Counted from the first letter of the stretch, positions 1 through 8,280 are shown. The stretch: DNA of 54,825 bases from CBDFKB01 sp965248715 (GCA_965248715.1 CBDFKB010000003.1:1-54825); one strand, 5' to 3'. The notes: generated from the sequence alone by a model not told the origin. Translations and numbers: made by a program.

Positions 1-1
1 G

Positions 2-1339
2 CTCGGCTTTTCCAAAAATCAGATCGGTCAAGCCAACGTCTATTGCTGCGGGGCGATGACACTGGAAGGTGCACCGCACCTGAAAAAGCAACATCTCGCG
101 GTGTTCGACTGTGCTTCGCCATGCGGCAAGATCGGGGTCAGAGCACTGTCGGCCAACAGCCACATCCACATGATGGCGGCGGCACAACCGTTCATCTCCG
201 GTGCGATTTCCAAAACCATCAATATGCCAAACGACGCTACGGTCGAAGACTGCGTACAGGCCTATGAATTGTCATGGAAATTGGCACTGAAAGCCAACGC
301 GCTCTACCGCGACGGCTCGAAATTGTCCCAGCCGCTCAACGCATCTTTGATCGTGGATGATGATGACGAAGACGCCCTCGACGAACTGCTGGACGCGCCG
401 ATGGCGGCACGGGTGCCGGCAATAACCGAACGCATTGTCGAGCGGGTGGTTGAAATCGTCGCCCGCGAACGCGAAAAATTACCTGACCGGCGCAAGGGCT
501 ATACGCAGAAATCAAATGTCGGTGGCCACAAGGTTTACCTTCGTACTGGCGAATATGATGACGGCCGACTGGGTGAAATCTTCATCGATATGCACAAGGA
601 AGGTGCCGCCTTTAGGGCGATGATGAACAATTTCGCAATCTCGGTATCGCTCGGCCTGCAATATGGCGTGCCGCTGGAGGAATATGTCGAGGCATTCACC
701 TTCACCCGTTTTGAACCGGCCGGCATTGTCCAGGGCAATGACGCGATCAAGAACGCTACTTCGGTGCTCGACTACATTTTCCGTGAATTGGCGATTTCCT
801 ATCTTGGCCGCCATGACCTTTCCCATGTGGATTTGTCCGACTTTTCCAATACCGCGCTTGGCCGCGGCGTGCGCGAGGGCCGTGCCGAGCCGGTTTCCAA
901 GGGCCTGACCAGGGGTCACAATCTCAAAGTAGTTTCCGCTGGCGATGAAAATCGACCGCCGGCGGGCGAACCGGCGGGCAGCGCTTCCTCCCCTGCCCCC
1001 GGTTCTGGGGCGCCGGTGACTGTCATGTCCGCTACCGCAGCTACCGGTGGCATTGCCGCCCTTGCCCCGGCGGCGATTGCTGCCAATTTCAACGAACAAC
1101 CGACCGCGTTCAAACGCGATCTTACGCCGCAAATAGCACCTTCCGCTGTGCCAGCGTCGGCAGCCGAGGTCAACAAAGCCACGCCAAAAACCGAAATCGA
1201 CAGCGCCCAACAGGCAGCACTTGCCCGTATGAAGGGTTATGTAGGTGAAGCTTGCGGTGAATGCGGTAATTTCACCATGGTGCGTAATGGCACCTGCCTA
1301 AAATGCGATACCTGCGGCGGCACTAGCGGCTGTAGCTGA
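2..1339 (+). CDS. nrdJ: Vitamin B12-dependent (class II) ribonucleotide reductase, C-terminal part
   Basis: The reading frame is open from base 2, so the 5' part lies outside the window; 445 residues are visible. Class II enzymes reduce ribonucleotides to deoxyribonucleotides with adenosylcobalamin and work without oxygen. The visible part holds the end of the catalytic barrel (AAAQPFISGAISKTINMP), a segment with the TSCPD-type insertion (GEIFIDMHKEGAAFRAMMNN), a low-complexity Ala/Pro/Gly linker, and a Cys-rich tail (CGECGNF then CLKCDTCGG) as expected for the redox-active C-terminus of the long alphaproteobacterial NrdJ. A hydrolase gene converges on it. The family call is firm; the catalytic cysteine lies upstream of the window. 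Confidence 0.95.
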   Translation, partial: LGFSKNQIGQANVYCCGAMTLEGAPHLKKQHLAVFDCASPCGKIGVRALSANSHIHMMAAAQPFISGAISKTINMPNDATVEDCVQAYELSWKLALKANALYRDGSKLSQPLNASLIVDDDDEDALDELLDAPMAARVPAITERIVERVVEIVAREREKLPDRRKGYTQKSNVGGHKVYLRTGEYDDGRLGEIFIDMHKEGAAFRAMMNNFAISVSLGLQYGVPLEEYVEAFTFTRFEPAGIVQGNDAIKNATSVLDYIFRELAISYLGRHDLSHVDLSDFSNTALGRGVREGRAEPVSKGLTRGHNLKVVSAGDENRPPAGEPAGSASSPAPGSGAPVTVMSATAATGGIAALAPAAIAANFNEQPTAFKRDLTPQIAPSAVPASAAEVNKATPKTEIDSAQQAALARMKGYVGEACGECGNFTMVRNGTCLKCDTCGGTSGCS

Positions 1340-1385
1340 GCAAATCTTGTTGTACCAAAGGAAATTTGATATCGCCGAGCAATTC

Positions 1386-2135
1386 TCAACCTGTTCGTAG
1401 AAAATTTATTGCACCCTCGACGAACACCTTGTCGCCGACCGATTTCATGTGATCGCGCCCGGGGATTGGCAAATGGCGGCCTTGTTGCATTAGATCAGCT
1501 AGCGCGGCGCCATCTCCAGCGATGTCGTCCGCGGTGCCAACCGCAACCAGCACCGGCACCGCGATCGCGCGGAAATCAGCATCGCAGAAGCGGTGACGGG
1601 CACCGGCCAGACATGCCGCAAGCGCCTTGCGGTCGTTGCCGGTCTGATCGGCAAAGGCGCGAAACGCCTTAGCCCGTGGGTCGATAATCGCGTCAGCTTT
1701 GTCCGCCAATAAACCAGCAACCACCGCCGACCAGTCGCCAGCACCATGGATCATGGCAATGCCATTGCCGCCAATAACCAGTCGGCGGGTCCGCGCCGGC
1801 GTTTGCATGGTGATCAGCGAACATATCCGCGCGCCCATCGAATAACCGATCAGATCACAGCGTTCGATCTCCAGATGATCGAGAAGGCCGACCGCATCGC
1901 CGGCAAGGGTGGCCAGCGAATAATCTTCGCGCTGATAGAATTTCTCGCTTCCGCCATGTCCACGATTGTCATGGGCGATTACCCGAAACCCTTGCGCCAA
2001 CAGCCGTTTGACCCAACCGGTGTTGACCCAGTTTACTTCCTTGGTGGAGCCAAAACCATGCACCAGCAGCACCGGTGGACCGCAACCCTGATCTAAATAG
2101 TCGATGCGCGCGCTGGCAAGTTCGGCAACCGGCAT
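1386..2135 (-). CDS. Alpha/beta hydrolase
   Basis: A 249-residue alpha/beta-hydrolase-fold protein of unknown substrate. Seen in the sequence: oxyanion-side HGFGS (residues 26-30), DNRGHGGS (56-63), nucleophile elbow GYSMG with Ser99, and a late GRDHMKS with His229, which together make a plausible Ser-Asp-His triad. I chose the ATG at 2135 because the protein then begins just before the usual first strand; an upstream in-frame start at 2192 would add 19 unconserved-looking residues. It converges with nrdJ and is divergent from the flavodoxin-like gene. It could be an esterase, lipase or C-C hydrolase. Confidence 0.85.
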   Translation of the reverse strand: MPVAELASARIDYLDQGCGPPVLLVHGFGSTKEVNWVNTGWVKRLLAQGFRVIAHDNRGHGGSEKFYQREDYSLATLAGDAVGLLDHLEIERCDLIGYSMGARICSLITMQTPARTRRLVIGGNGIAMIHGAGDWSAVVAGLLADKADAIIDPRAKAFRAFADQTGNDRKALAACLAGARHRFCDADFRAIAVPVLVAVGTADDIAGDGAALADLMQQGRHLPIPGRDHMKSVGDKVFVEGAINFLRTG

Positions 2136-2280
2136 AATTTTGTTTCCACATTGGTTGAGCGCTATGCTGTATTGCGGCCAGGCCAGCGACACAAGCGCGA
2201 TAAACCACCTATTTGCCGATATGGCCGCACTGATCGGCAGGTGATACAGAGCAAGTAACGTCTATGATCAGGAAAACCCG

Positions 2281-2748
2281 ATGTCGGCAAAGAAAATCTT
2301 GATCGTCGCCCACGCGCCATCGGCCAATACCCGGGCGTTGCTTGACGCGGTAATCGAAGGTGCTAACCACCCGGAAATCGGCGGCGTTACGATAGAAGCG
2401 CTAAGCCCCTTCGACACCACACCCGAACATGTTAAGAGCGCCGATGCGATCATTCTCGGCACAACCGAAAATCTCGGTTACATGAGCGGTGCGCTGAAGG
2501 ATTTCTTCGACCGGATCTACTATCCCTGTGTGGAGGAAACCCAGGGCCTCGCCTACGCCTTGTACATCCGCGCCGGCCATGACGGTACCGGCACCAGGCG
2601 TGGCGTGGAAACGATTGCAACCGGGCTGCGCTGGCGCGCGGTGCATGATCCGGTGATCTGCCGTGGCGAATTTTCAGACGCATTCGCACCACGTTGCAAG
2701 AAGCTTGGTCAGTTGATGGCGGCCGGCCTCGAAGCCGGAATATTCTAG
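2281..2748 (+). CDS. Flavodoxin-fold / NADPH-dependent FMN reductase-like protein
   Basis: A 155-residue protein with the flavodoxin layout: an N-terminal strand followed by a phosphate-binding loop (AHAPSANTRALLDAVIEG), then ADAIILGTTENLGYMSGALK, where the GTTENLGYMSG loop would cover the FMN ring. It probably uses bound FMN for electron transfer or quinone/flavin reduction; partner unknown. It stands alone, divergent from the hydrolase gene. Its TAG stop sits at the first bases of a RIME-like repeat, so the transcript probably ends in that palindrome. Confidence 0.8.
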   Translation: MSAKKILIVAHAPSANTRALLDAVIEGANHPEIGGVTIEALSPFDTTPEHVKSADAIILGTTENLGYMSGALKDFFDRIYYPCVEETQGLAYALYIRAGHDGTGTRRGVETIATGLRWRAVHDPVICRGEFSDAFAPRCKKLGQLMAAGLEAGIF

Positions 2749-2907
2749 AGCGTTTTCCCGAAAAGTGGGTACCGGTTTTGGGAAAAATGGCACGCATAAA
2801 CAAAGAGCGTATTCCCGAAAAGTGTGTAGCGGTTTTCGGATAAGAATACGCGCCAAAACAAACAGATAGCGCGACGAAGCGTATCCAACGCTTCGCGACA
2901 AGCGCTA
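2747..2907 (+). repeat. RIME-like intergenic repeat, tandem mosaic copy
   Basis: Begins in the stop codon of the flavodoxin-like gene. It holds two palindromic heads in tandem: a type I head (CCCGAAAAGTGGGTACCGG then TTTTGGG) followed by a type II head (ATTCCCGAAAAGTGTG then TTTTCGG with GAATACGC). After them comes the common tail ending in GACAAGCGCTA. The tail can form the second hairpin (CGACGAAGCG with CGCTTCGCG). Other copies in the window have only one head. This matches what is known of Rhizobium-specific intergenic mosaic elements, roughly 105 bp with two palindromes. Confidence 0.85.
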
Positions 2908-3406
2908 AACAAATTTCCTTTGCCGCACCTGGATGCAAATGCAGCACGGGCGAGGTCTACAATAGTGGAGCTGGTATGCCACCAAGAGCCCCGTAGCTGG
3001 CGCTGGAAACAGCCTCCAGACGGTGTTATTGGCCCCGATTGTCGATACTTCAGTACCACATACGACCTAGCCTTCAATTGGTAATATAAACTTACCATAT
3101 TGTCCAATGGATGTCACTTGGTGTCACTTATAGGTGCGCTTGGCGCTACCTACATTGGCGCGCGCGGGAGGATGGGGTACGGCGTTATCTTTGCAGCTGT
3201 TTATTAGGCGATGACGGTTGCATAGTTTGGGCGGAACGCTGCCGGGTGTTTTTTTAAAATTCGGGAGAAGCGATTGGCACAAGCAAGCATGGCCAGTTGG
3301 ATAACAAAGCTCGTTTAAGGCATCGGTTCTGTTGCCTACAGCATCAAGGACAACGGTTTTTCAAGCAGTTTGATTTCAGTTGGTTAGCTGTCGCAAAACC
3401 ATCTGA
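2908..3406. other. Gene-free stretch between repeat and MITE
   Basis: About 500 bases with no open frame I can support on either strand. It includes a short direct repeat of GTGTCACTT/GTCACTTGG near 3114-3130 but no recognisable RNA gene. It looks like decayed sequence in front of the mobile elements. Confidence 0.5.
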
Positions 3407-3545
3407 GCACCTCTAAGAACCCTTCTTTTGGGTCCTGGGAGCAATTTTTCGTTTTTGCGTTCCTCAAATATTTCAACATATTATCCGGTACTCGAAACTT
3501 CAAAATCACATCCAGCCCAACAAAATCGAGGGTTTTTAGAGGCAC
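3407..3545 (+). repeat. MITE-like element, copy A
   Basis: A 139-bp element whose two ends are inverted repeats: CCTCTAAGAACCC at the left and, read on the other strand, CCTCTAAAAACCC at the right. A second copy lies inverted at 35438-35577 with near-identical interior (for example GGTCCTGGGAGCAATTTTTC and ACTCGAAACTTCAAAATCA). It has no coding capacity. The size and inverted ends fit a miniature inverted-repeat element mobilised by a transposase elsewhere. It lies 47 bp outside the ISNCY element. Confidence 0.75.
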
Positions 3546-3592
3546 TCATCTATTTCGCGACGGTTCCATATATTCAGTTATGCGACTTTAAT

Positions 3593-5113
3593 TTTGTAAC
3601 AGCAAAGCTAAAATGTCACCCGTTAGCAAAGCAGAAGTGTCACTCTTGGCGGCAATAATATGCTGTTGGGAGTTTGTACATGGGATGGTTGATGATGAGC
3701 GAACGAGAGTTGAACCGTGTTGAGGTTCTGGCACAAATTGATGATGGCGCGTTAACGATTGATGCAGCATCTGGAATATTGAACTTAAGTCGCCGACAGC
3801 TGTTCAGGCTGTTGAAGAAGTATCGCCTCAACGGTGCTGGTTCGACCCGCCATCAGGCTCGCGGTCGTTCTCCAAATAACCAGATACACAGCGCTAAACG
3901 TGATTATGTATTGAGCCTGGTCCGGGAAAGTTATGATGATTTTGGGCCAACGCTTGTTGGCGAGATGCTGGCTGAACATCATTCAATTACAGTTTCGCGC
4001 GAGACCTTGCGCAAGTGGATGATTTCGGATGGGATCTGGCTGTCACGCAAGCATCGCCGAACCTTTCACCAGCCTCGATTGCGCCGTGAGTGTTTTGGTG
4101 AACTGATCCAGATCGACGGGTCAGACCATTACTGGTTTGAGGATCGAGCACCACCCTGCACGCTTTTGGTGTTCATTGATGATGCGACCGGCACATTGAT
4201 GCAATTACGGTTTGTGGTTTCAGAAAGCACGTTCAGCTATTTCGATGCGCTTGAGCGGTATTTGCTTGCCCATGGCCGCCCGGTTGCCTTCTACAGCGAC
4301 AAACACTCGGTGTTTCGCAATCCCAAGCCGAGCCCGAATGATGAGGGTATGACCCAGTTTGGCCGGGCTCTGGCGCAATTGAACATCGAGATCTTGTGTG
4401 CAAACTCCTCGCAGGCCAAGGGTCGCGTGGAACGGGCCAATCGCACTTTGCAGGATCGTCTGGTCAAGGCGCTGAGGCTTGCAGGCATATCGGATATGGA
4501 AGCGGCCAATGCATTCCTCCCTACCTTTGTGGAACATTTCAACGCAAAGTTTGCCAGGGGCCCTGCTCGCACTGACAATCTGCACCGGTCTTTGAATGTG
4601 GAAGTCGATCGACTGCGCGATATCCTGTGTTACCGCGATCAACGCTATGTGGGGCGTCAGCTGACCTTTTCATACGAGCGCAAGAAGATCATGCTGGAAG
4701 TCAATGATGTCAGCCGTGGACTGGTCGGCAAATATGTCGACACATACGCTTTCGCCGATGGGCGGTTGCAGGTGCGCTCCAAGGGAATGGTGCTGCCGTT
4801 CTCGGTCTTTGACAAAAACCAGCGTGTCACCCATGCGGCAATAACCGAGAACAAGCGGCTGGGCGAGGTGCTAGCCTTCATAAAAGACCAGCAAGGCAAG
4901 AACCTGCCACCGCCAACGGTGCGCCCATCCAGTGCCAAGAACAATTACCAGAAACGCCCGCGTCGCTCAAAAACACACACTGAGCCAGCCGCTCGCGCGG
5001 TTTGATTGGGCTGCGATAATTGAGGTCTTCGCCAACAAACCCGCGCTCAAACCGAACCAGGGTGACATTTCTGAATTGCTAAACAAGTGACAATTCTAAA
5101 TGGTTGCAACAAA
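3593..5113 (+). mobile_element. ISNCY-type insertion sequence
   Basis: About 1.5 kb with one transposase gene. The ends match as imperfect inverted repeats over about 50 bases: the left end starts TTTGTAACAGCAAAGCT, and the right end read on the opposite strand starts TTTGTTGCAACCATTTAG. Both then carry two spaced TGTCAC blocks separated by a GTTAGCAA / GTTTAGCAA core. I could not fix a target-site duplication; the flanks are T/A-rich and the outer boundary is uncertain by a few bases. The element looks complete and possibly active. It sits just upstream of the ykkC-class riboswitch. Confidence 0.8.
3680..5005 (+). CDS. ISNCY family transposase (DDE)
   Basis: A 441-residue transposase. The N-terminus carries a helix-turn-helix (TIDAASGILNLSRRQLFRLL), followed by an rve/integrase-like core with candidate catalytic residues D146 (QIDGSDHYW), D207 (FYSDKHSVF) and E251 (KGRVERANRTLQDR). 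The basic C-terminal tail is typical of the group. I prefer the ATG at 3680, 7 bases after a GGGAG; an in-frame TTG at 3674 and ATGs at 3692 and 3695 are alternatives. No frameshift or internal stop is seen, so the enzyme could be functional. Confidence 0.9.
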   Translation: MGWLMMSERELNRVEVLAQIDDGALTIDAASGILNLSRRQLFRLLKKYRLNGAGSTRHQARGRSPNNQIHSAKRDYVLSLVRESYDDFGPTLVGEMLAEHHSITVSRETLRKWMISDGIWLSRKHRRTFHQPRLRRECFGELIQIDGSDHYWFEDRAPPCTLLVFIDDATGTLMQLRFVVSESTFSYFDALERYLLAHGRPVAFYSDKHSVFRNPKPSPNDEGMTQFGRALAQLNIEILCANSSQAKGRVERANRTLQDRLVKALRLAGISDMEAANAFLPTFVEHFNAKFARGPARTDNLHRSLNVEVDRLRDILCYRDQRYVGRQLTFSYERKKIMLEVNDVSRGLVGKYVDTYAFADGRLQVRSKGMVLPFSVFDKNQRVTHAAITENKRLGEVLAFIKDQQGKNLPPPTVRPSSAKNNYQKRPRRSKTHTEPAARAV

Positions 5114-5137
5114 TTTTTCTAAAAGGCTGATAGTCTC

Positions 5138-5272
5138 AGATTTCCTATCCATGTGCGGCTAGGGTTCCGTTGCGTTTGCAAGCTGGACCAAGCGCCGTTA
5201 TGAGCCGTGTACGGCAGACACCCGAGGACGAAAAACCCAGAGGGAGTGGAAAGGGCGTGTAGAAACACGTCT
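5138..5272 (+). ncRNA. ykkC-class riboswitch, probably guanidine-I
   Basis: The leader carries the signature elements of the ykkC class in the right order: CTAGGGTTCCG (5159-5169), then CTGGACCAAGCG (5183-5194), then ACACCCG and GGACGAAAAACCC with a following AGAGGGAG (5218-5246). A 7-bp hairpin GGCGTGT-AGAA-ACACGTC (5254-5271) follows, with no U-run, so control is more likely at translation than at termination. The next gene is an EamA/DMT transporter starting at 5296. In known examples the guanidine-I type controls guanidine exporters and guanidine-degrading enzymes. The ppGpp and PRPP subtypes share the core and cannot be fully excluded by eye. Confidence 0.75.
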
Positions 5273-5295
5273 AATTCCAACCCTTGAGGTTTTAC

Positions 5296-6153
5296 ATGAC
5301 TACCTTCGGATTTGCTCTCGTGCTCGCCGCCGCCTTTTGCCACGCAACATGGAATTTCTTCGTCAAACGCATCAATGGCGGGCCAGAACTTGTCTGGCTT
5401 TTCTCTGTTATTTCGGTGCTAATTTACTTTCCGATTGCCGCTTACATCGTCATTACCGAGAAACCCGTTTTTGGGTTTTGGGAAATCCTATTCATAGTTG
5501 GGAGTGCCACCCTGCATCTTGGCTATTTCCTGCTTTTGCAGACTGGATATCAGAAGGGCGATTTATCGCTGGTCTATCCGACAGCTCGTGCCACTGGGCC
5601 TTTTTTGTCGACCAGCTTCGCCGTTTTGTTTCTCGGTGAGAATATGACCACGCAGATTGCCATTGGGGCGGTCGCAGTTATTATCGGCGTGGTTTTTCTG
5701 ACAGGCGGATTCAAAAATGGCACGAAAAACCTAACTGCTTCGATTGGTTTTGGTATCGGGGCTGGCATCCTGATTGGTAGTTACACCGTTTGGGACGCAT
5801 ACGCTGTTTCTGTTTTGCTGATTTCTCCACTGCTCTTGGATTATGTCTCAAGTATTGAGCGCGCCATTTTGCTTGCACCCATCGCGGCAAAGCGCAAAGA
5901 GCTTGTGAAAGGCTATTGGCAAGAACATCGGTTGGGCGTGATGGCAGTCGCGATTTTTAATCCGCTAGCCTATATCCTTGTTCTTTATGCACTGACTTTC
6001 ACGCCAGTGGTCTATGTTGCTCCAACCCGCGAAATCAGCGTCTTGCTCACAGTGCTATTGGGGAGCCTGTTACTCGGCGAGGGTGATTTGGTGCGGCGAA
6101 TGAAATGGGCAACGTTGATTTTGCTAGGTGTTGGCTTGTTGGCAACGGCTTAA
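5296..6153 (+). CDS. EamA/DMT superfamily transporter, riboswitch controlled
   Basis: A 285-residue membrane protein with about ten hydrophobic segments and the duplicated EamA layout. Features include FCHATWNFFVKR in the first helix, YPTARATGPFLSTSFAVLF at the end of the first repeat, and APTREISVLLTVLLGSLLLGE near the end of the second. Members export small metabolites across the inner membrane. The start at 5296 follows GAGG (5286-5289) by 6 bases. The leader carries a ykkC-class riboswitch, so guanidine or a related compound may be the inducer and perhaps the substrate; that is inference. Known guanidine exporters (Gdx) belong to the SMR branch, so an EamA-type member would be less usual. 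Confidence 0.88.
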   Translation: MTTFGFALVLAAAFCHATWNFFVKRINGGPELVWLFSVISVLIYFPIAAYIVITEKPVFGFWEILFIVGSATLHLGYFLLLQTGYQKGDLSLVYPTARATGPFLSTSFAVLFLGENMTTQIAIGAVAVIIGVVFLTGGFKNGTKNLTASIGFGIGAGILIGSYTVWDAYAVSVLLISPLLLDYVSSIERAILLAPIAAKRKELVKGYWQEHRLGVMAVAIFNPLAYILVLYALTFTPVVYVAPTREISVLLTVLLGSLLLGEGDLVRRMKWATLILLGVGLLATA

Positions 6154-6306
6154 GAAACGCAAAACCATGGCTTTTGCAACATCACATAGCGGCTGCGGCA
6201 GCGTTGTTGGTCGTGGTTGACCGGACCGGGCCGGAGTGCGGATTTCGTCTTGCTGCCAAATTCCAAGTTTTAATGCCATCATCACGGCGTGATCATAATA
6301 AGACAT
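6124..6306 (-). CDS. Small protein of unknown function, strong ribosome binding site
   Basis: A 60-residue open frame with a perfect AGGAGG 6 bases before its ATG. Its N-terminus (MSYYDHAVMMALKLGIWQQD) reads like real protein, while the C-terminal half is proline- and arginine-rich. It is divergent from the WYL/YafY regulator across a perfect palindrome, the usual arrangement of such a regulator and its target. Its 3' end overlaps the end of the EamA gene by 30 bases. It may be the remaining 5' piece of a once longer target gene, or a real small protein. I do not recognise it. Confidence 0.4.
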   Translation of the reverse strand: MSYYDHAVMMALKLGIWQQDEIRTPARSGQPRPTTLPQPLCDVAKAMVLRFLSRCQQANT

Positions 6307-6344
6307 GCGAACCTCCTAGGTTTCGCAGGCACTAAAACAAAAGT

Positions 6345-6368
6345 CCCCTGACACACCGCTGTCAGGGG
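6345..6368. promoter_or_regulatory. Perfect palindrome, candidate operator of the WYL/YafY regulator
   Basis: CCCCTGACA - 6 bases - TGTCAGGGG is a perfect 9-bp inverted repeat about 40 bases before both the regulator (6409) and the divergent small open frame (6306). A further GTGTCAG half-site follows at 6380. Position and symmetry fit an autoregulatory operator; no T-run follows, so it is not a typical terminator. Confidence 0.55.
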
Positions 6369-6408
6369 TGTGTGCTAAGGTGTCAGTAGTCTTGTAAGAA
6401 GATCGCGA

Positions 6409-7101
6409 ATGAAACGCTCCAATCGTCTATTTGAAATTATTCAGATCCTCCGCGCCACCGGCGGCCCGGTTACGGCGGACCATCTGGCGCAGACACTGGA
6501 GGTCTCGGTTCGCACGATCTACCGCGACATTGCTGCGCTTCAAGCAATGCGCACTCCAATCGAGGGTGAGTCTGGCGTCGGCTTTATGATGCGCAGGGGC
6601 TACGACCTGCCGCCGCTCAATTTTGATCAAGAGGAAATTGAAGCGTTGCGCGTCGGTTTGTCGATGCTCGCGCGAACCGGCGACAGCGCGCTGCAGAATG
6701 CCGCCCGGCGAGTTACCGACAAAATCGATGATCTGCAAGAATCTACCGACTGGTTGCAGGTCGCACCCTGGGGCGCGCCCTTAGACGATCCTGATCTCGG
6801 TTGCGTTTCGATGAGCATGCTGCGGACAGCAATTCGCAGCGAGGCGAAATTGAAGTTAACCTACCGAAGTAGCGAGGATCACGAAACGACCCGGGTGGTG
6901 CGTCCGATAGCGCTGATTTACCATTTGGAGTGTGTGATGCTGGCCGGTTGGTGCGAGTTGCGCGACAGTTTCCGCCACTTTCGCACCGATCGAATTTATT
7001 CATGCATGGTGTTGGAGGAGTCGTTTGCCGGACAGAGCGATGCTCTACGAATGCTGTGGTTAGAGAAAAATAACTACGAAGCTCCCTCGACGGCTACGTG
7101 A
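6409..7101 (+). CDS. YafY/WYL-domain transcriptional regulator
   Basis: A 230-residue regulator. Residues 1-60 form an HTH_11/DeoR-like DNA-binding domain (FEIIQILRATGGPVTADHLA and VSVRTIYRDIAALQA). Residues about 130-205 form a WYL-type sensor (LKLTYRSSEDHETTRVVRPI ... VMLAGWCELRDSFRHFRTDRI). WYL domains bind small ligands or nucleic acid and commonly control a divergent gene, often a glyoxalase-like or detoxification function. Here the divergent gene is only a 60-residue open frame, so the natural target may have been lost. Confidence 0.88.
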   Translation: MKRSNRLFEIIQILRATGGPVTADHLAQTLEVSVRTIYRDIAALQAMRTPIEGESGVGFMMRRGYDLPPLNFDQEEIEALRVGLSMLARTGDSALQNAARRVTDKIDDLQESTDWLQVAPWGAPLDDPDLGCVSMSMLRTAIRSEAKLKLTYRSSEDHETTRVVRPIALIYHLECVMLAGWCELRDSFRHFRTDRIYSCMVLEESFAGQSDALRMLWLEKNNYEAPSTAT

Positions 7102-7527
7102 AACAACCACCTAATTATAGGCACCAATCACTCCCGAAATCCGATTCTGGTTCCAACCTGAGCGAAACGGCGCGCTTGCAACGGATTGGCCTTGACCAAC
7201 GCTGCGTGACACGCGCTAGGTGCCAATAGCATGACATCGCCGAGTAAAACGGCCAGGCAATTTTACCCCTGACCCTGTTGGATCACCCTTGTGGCAGGTC
7301 GCCACCACCCCGCGCGATCCGCCTCGTCAGGAGATAAATCCCTGTATGCAAGTGGATCAATTTCCGGTTCCTTTGGTATCATTGGCTTGCAAGCAAGTTC
7401 ACGGTGGATTTTCAAGCGGTGGTCGGTCATATAAAAATCATAAATCTGAATGTTTTTGTGCCACGAGCATGTGAAATCGCGCCGGATCTAAAGCATCTGG
7501 CCTAATCGATGATAGGACGTCAGAAAA
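7102..7527. other. Gene-free stretch
   Basis: About 425 bases between the WYL regulator and the CinA-like gene. Short open frames exist but none has a convincing start or composition. No repeat or RNA gene recognised. Confidence 0.5.
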
Positions 7528-8280
7528 CTGAATAACCCTGATAAAACCGAACCGGCCATCGTCACCGCAGCCATCGTCGCGATTGGAGACGAATTACTGT
7601 CGGGACGCACCAAGGATCAAAACATCGCCTATCTGGCCGATTTTTTGACGGTGTCAGGCATTGAGCTGCGCCAAGCGCGCATCGTCGCCGATAATCAAAG
7701 TGCCATCGTAGAGGCAATCAATGATTTGCGCGGGGGTTACGATTACGTCTTTACCTGCGGCGGCATCGGCCCGACCCATGATGATATCACCGCTGATGCG
7801 ATCGCGGCCGCATTCGACGTGCCAATCGATCACGATCCGCGCGCGATGGAGTTGTTGGAAAGCCATTACCGGGCACGCGATATGGTTTTTACCGATGCAC
7901 GAAAACGCATGGCGCGGATTCCCAAAGGCGCCGAGCTGATTGCCAATCCAGTATCGGTCGCTCCGGGTTTTCGGCTGGAAAATGTTTATGTCCTGGCCGG
8001 CGTGCCTTCGATTTTCCGGGCGATGTTGGGCGAAATCTCCCCCACACTTGCCACCGGCGTACCGGTTTTGTCGATCACAATCGATTGCCCCCATGGCGAA
8101 GGCACGATCGGTGGTGCGCTTGCCGCGATCCAAGAAAATCACAGCGAAACCGTGATTGGCTCCTATCCACGCTTCGACGGCAAACATTATTCAACCAGGC
8201 TTGTGGTGCGCTCACGCGACCAAGCCGCGCTGGAAAAAGCCGCCGATGCGGTGGGTTCGATGCTCGCAAACCTTGCTTGA
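7528..8280 (+). CDS. CinA-like molybdopterin-binding domain protein, probable CTG start
   Basis: The MoCF/MoaB-like domain of the competence/damage-inducible protein family, about 250 residues without the C-terminal deamidase domain, as is usual in alphaproteobacteria. Motifs: VAIGDELLSGRTKDQN, TCGGIGPTHDD and APGFRLENVYVLAGVPSIF. The essential GDELLSG motif lies at 7588-7608, upstream of the first standard in-frame start (TTG 7645), so translation must begin earlier. Between the in-frame stop at 7513 and that motif there is no ATG, GTG or TTG. The best candidate is CTG at 7528 with AGGA about 10 bases upstream. Such proteins act in pyridine nucleotide salvage or nucleotide clean-up; the exact role of the short form is unclear. 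Confidence 0.85.
   Translation: MNNPDKTEPAIVTAAIVAIGDELLSGRTKDQNIAYLADFLTVSGIELRQARIVADNQSAIVEAINDLRGGYDYVFTCGGIGPTHDDITADAIAAAFDVPIDHDPRAMELLESHYRARDMVFTDARKRMARIPKGAELIANPVSVAPGFRLENVYVLAGVPSIFRAMLGEISPTLATGVPVLSITIDCPHGEGTIGGALAAIQENHSETVIGSYPRFDGKHYSTRLVVRSRDQAALEKAADAVGSMLANLA

Noticed and set aside
512..1210. A 232-residue minus-strand open frame inside nrdJ
   Set aside because: It is a shadow of the clearly coding nrdJ frame and is rich in Arg/Gly as expected of antisense of this gene.
2747..2907. Possible CRISPR-like array, since repeats recur through the window
   Set aside because: Copies are kilobases apart, not regularly spaced, have no spacers, and no cas genes are present; they fit dispersed intergenic elements.
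6345..6368. Intrinsic terminator for the EamA gene
   Set aside because: The stem is good but lies nearly 200 bases after the stop, has no U-run, and sits centrally in a divergent promoter region; an operator is more likely.
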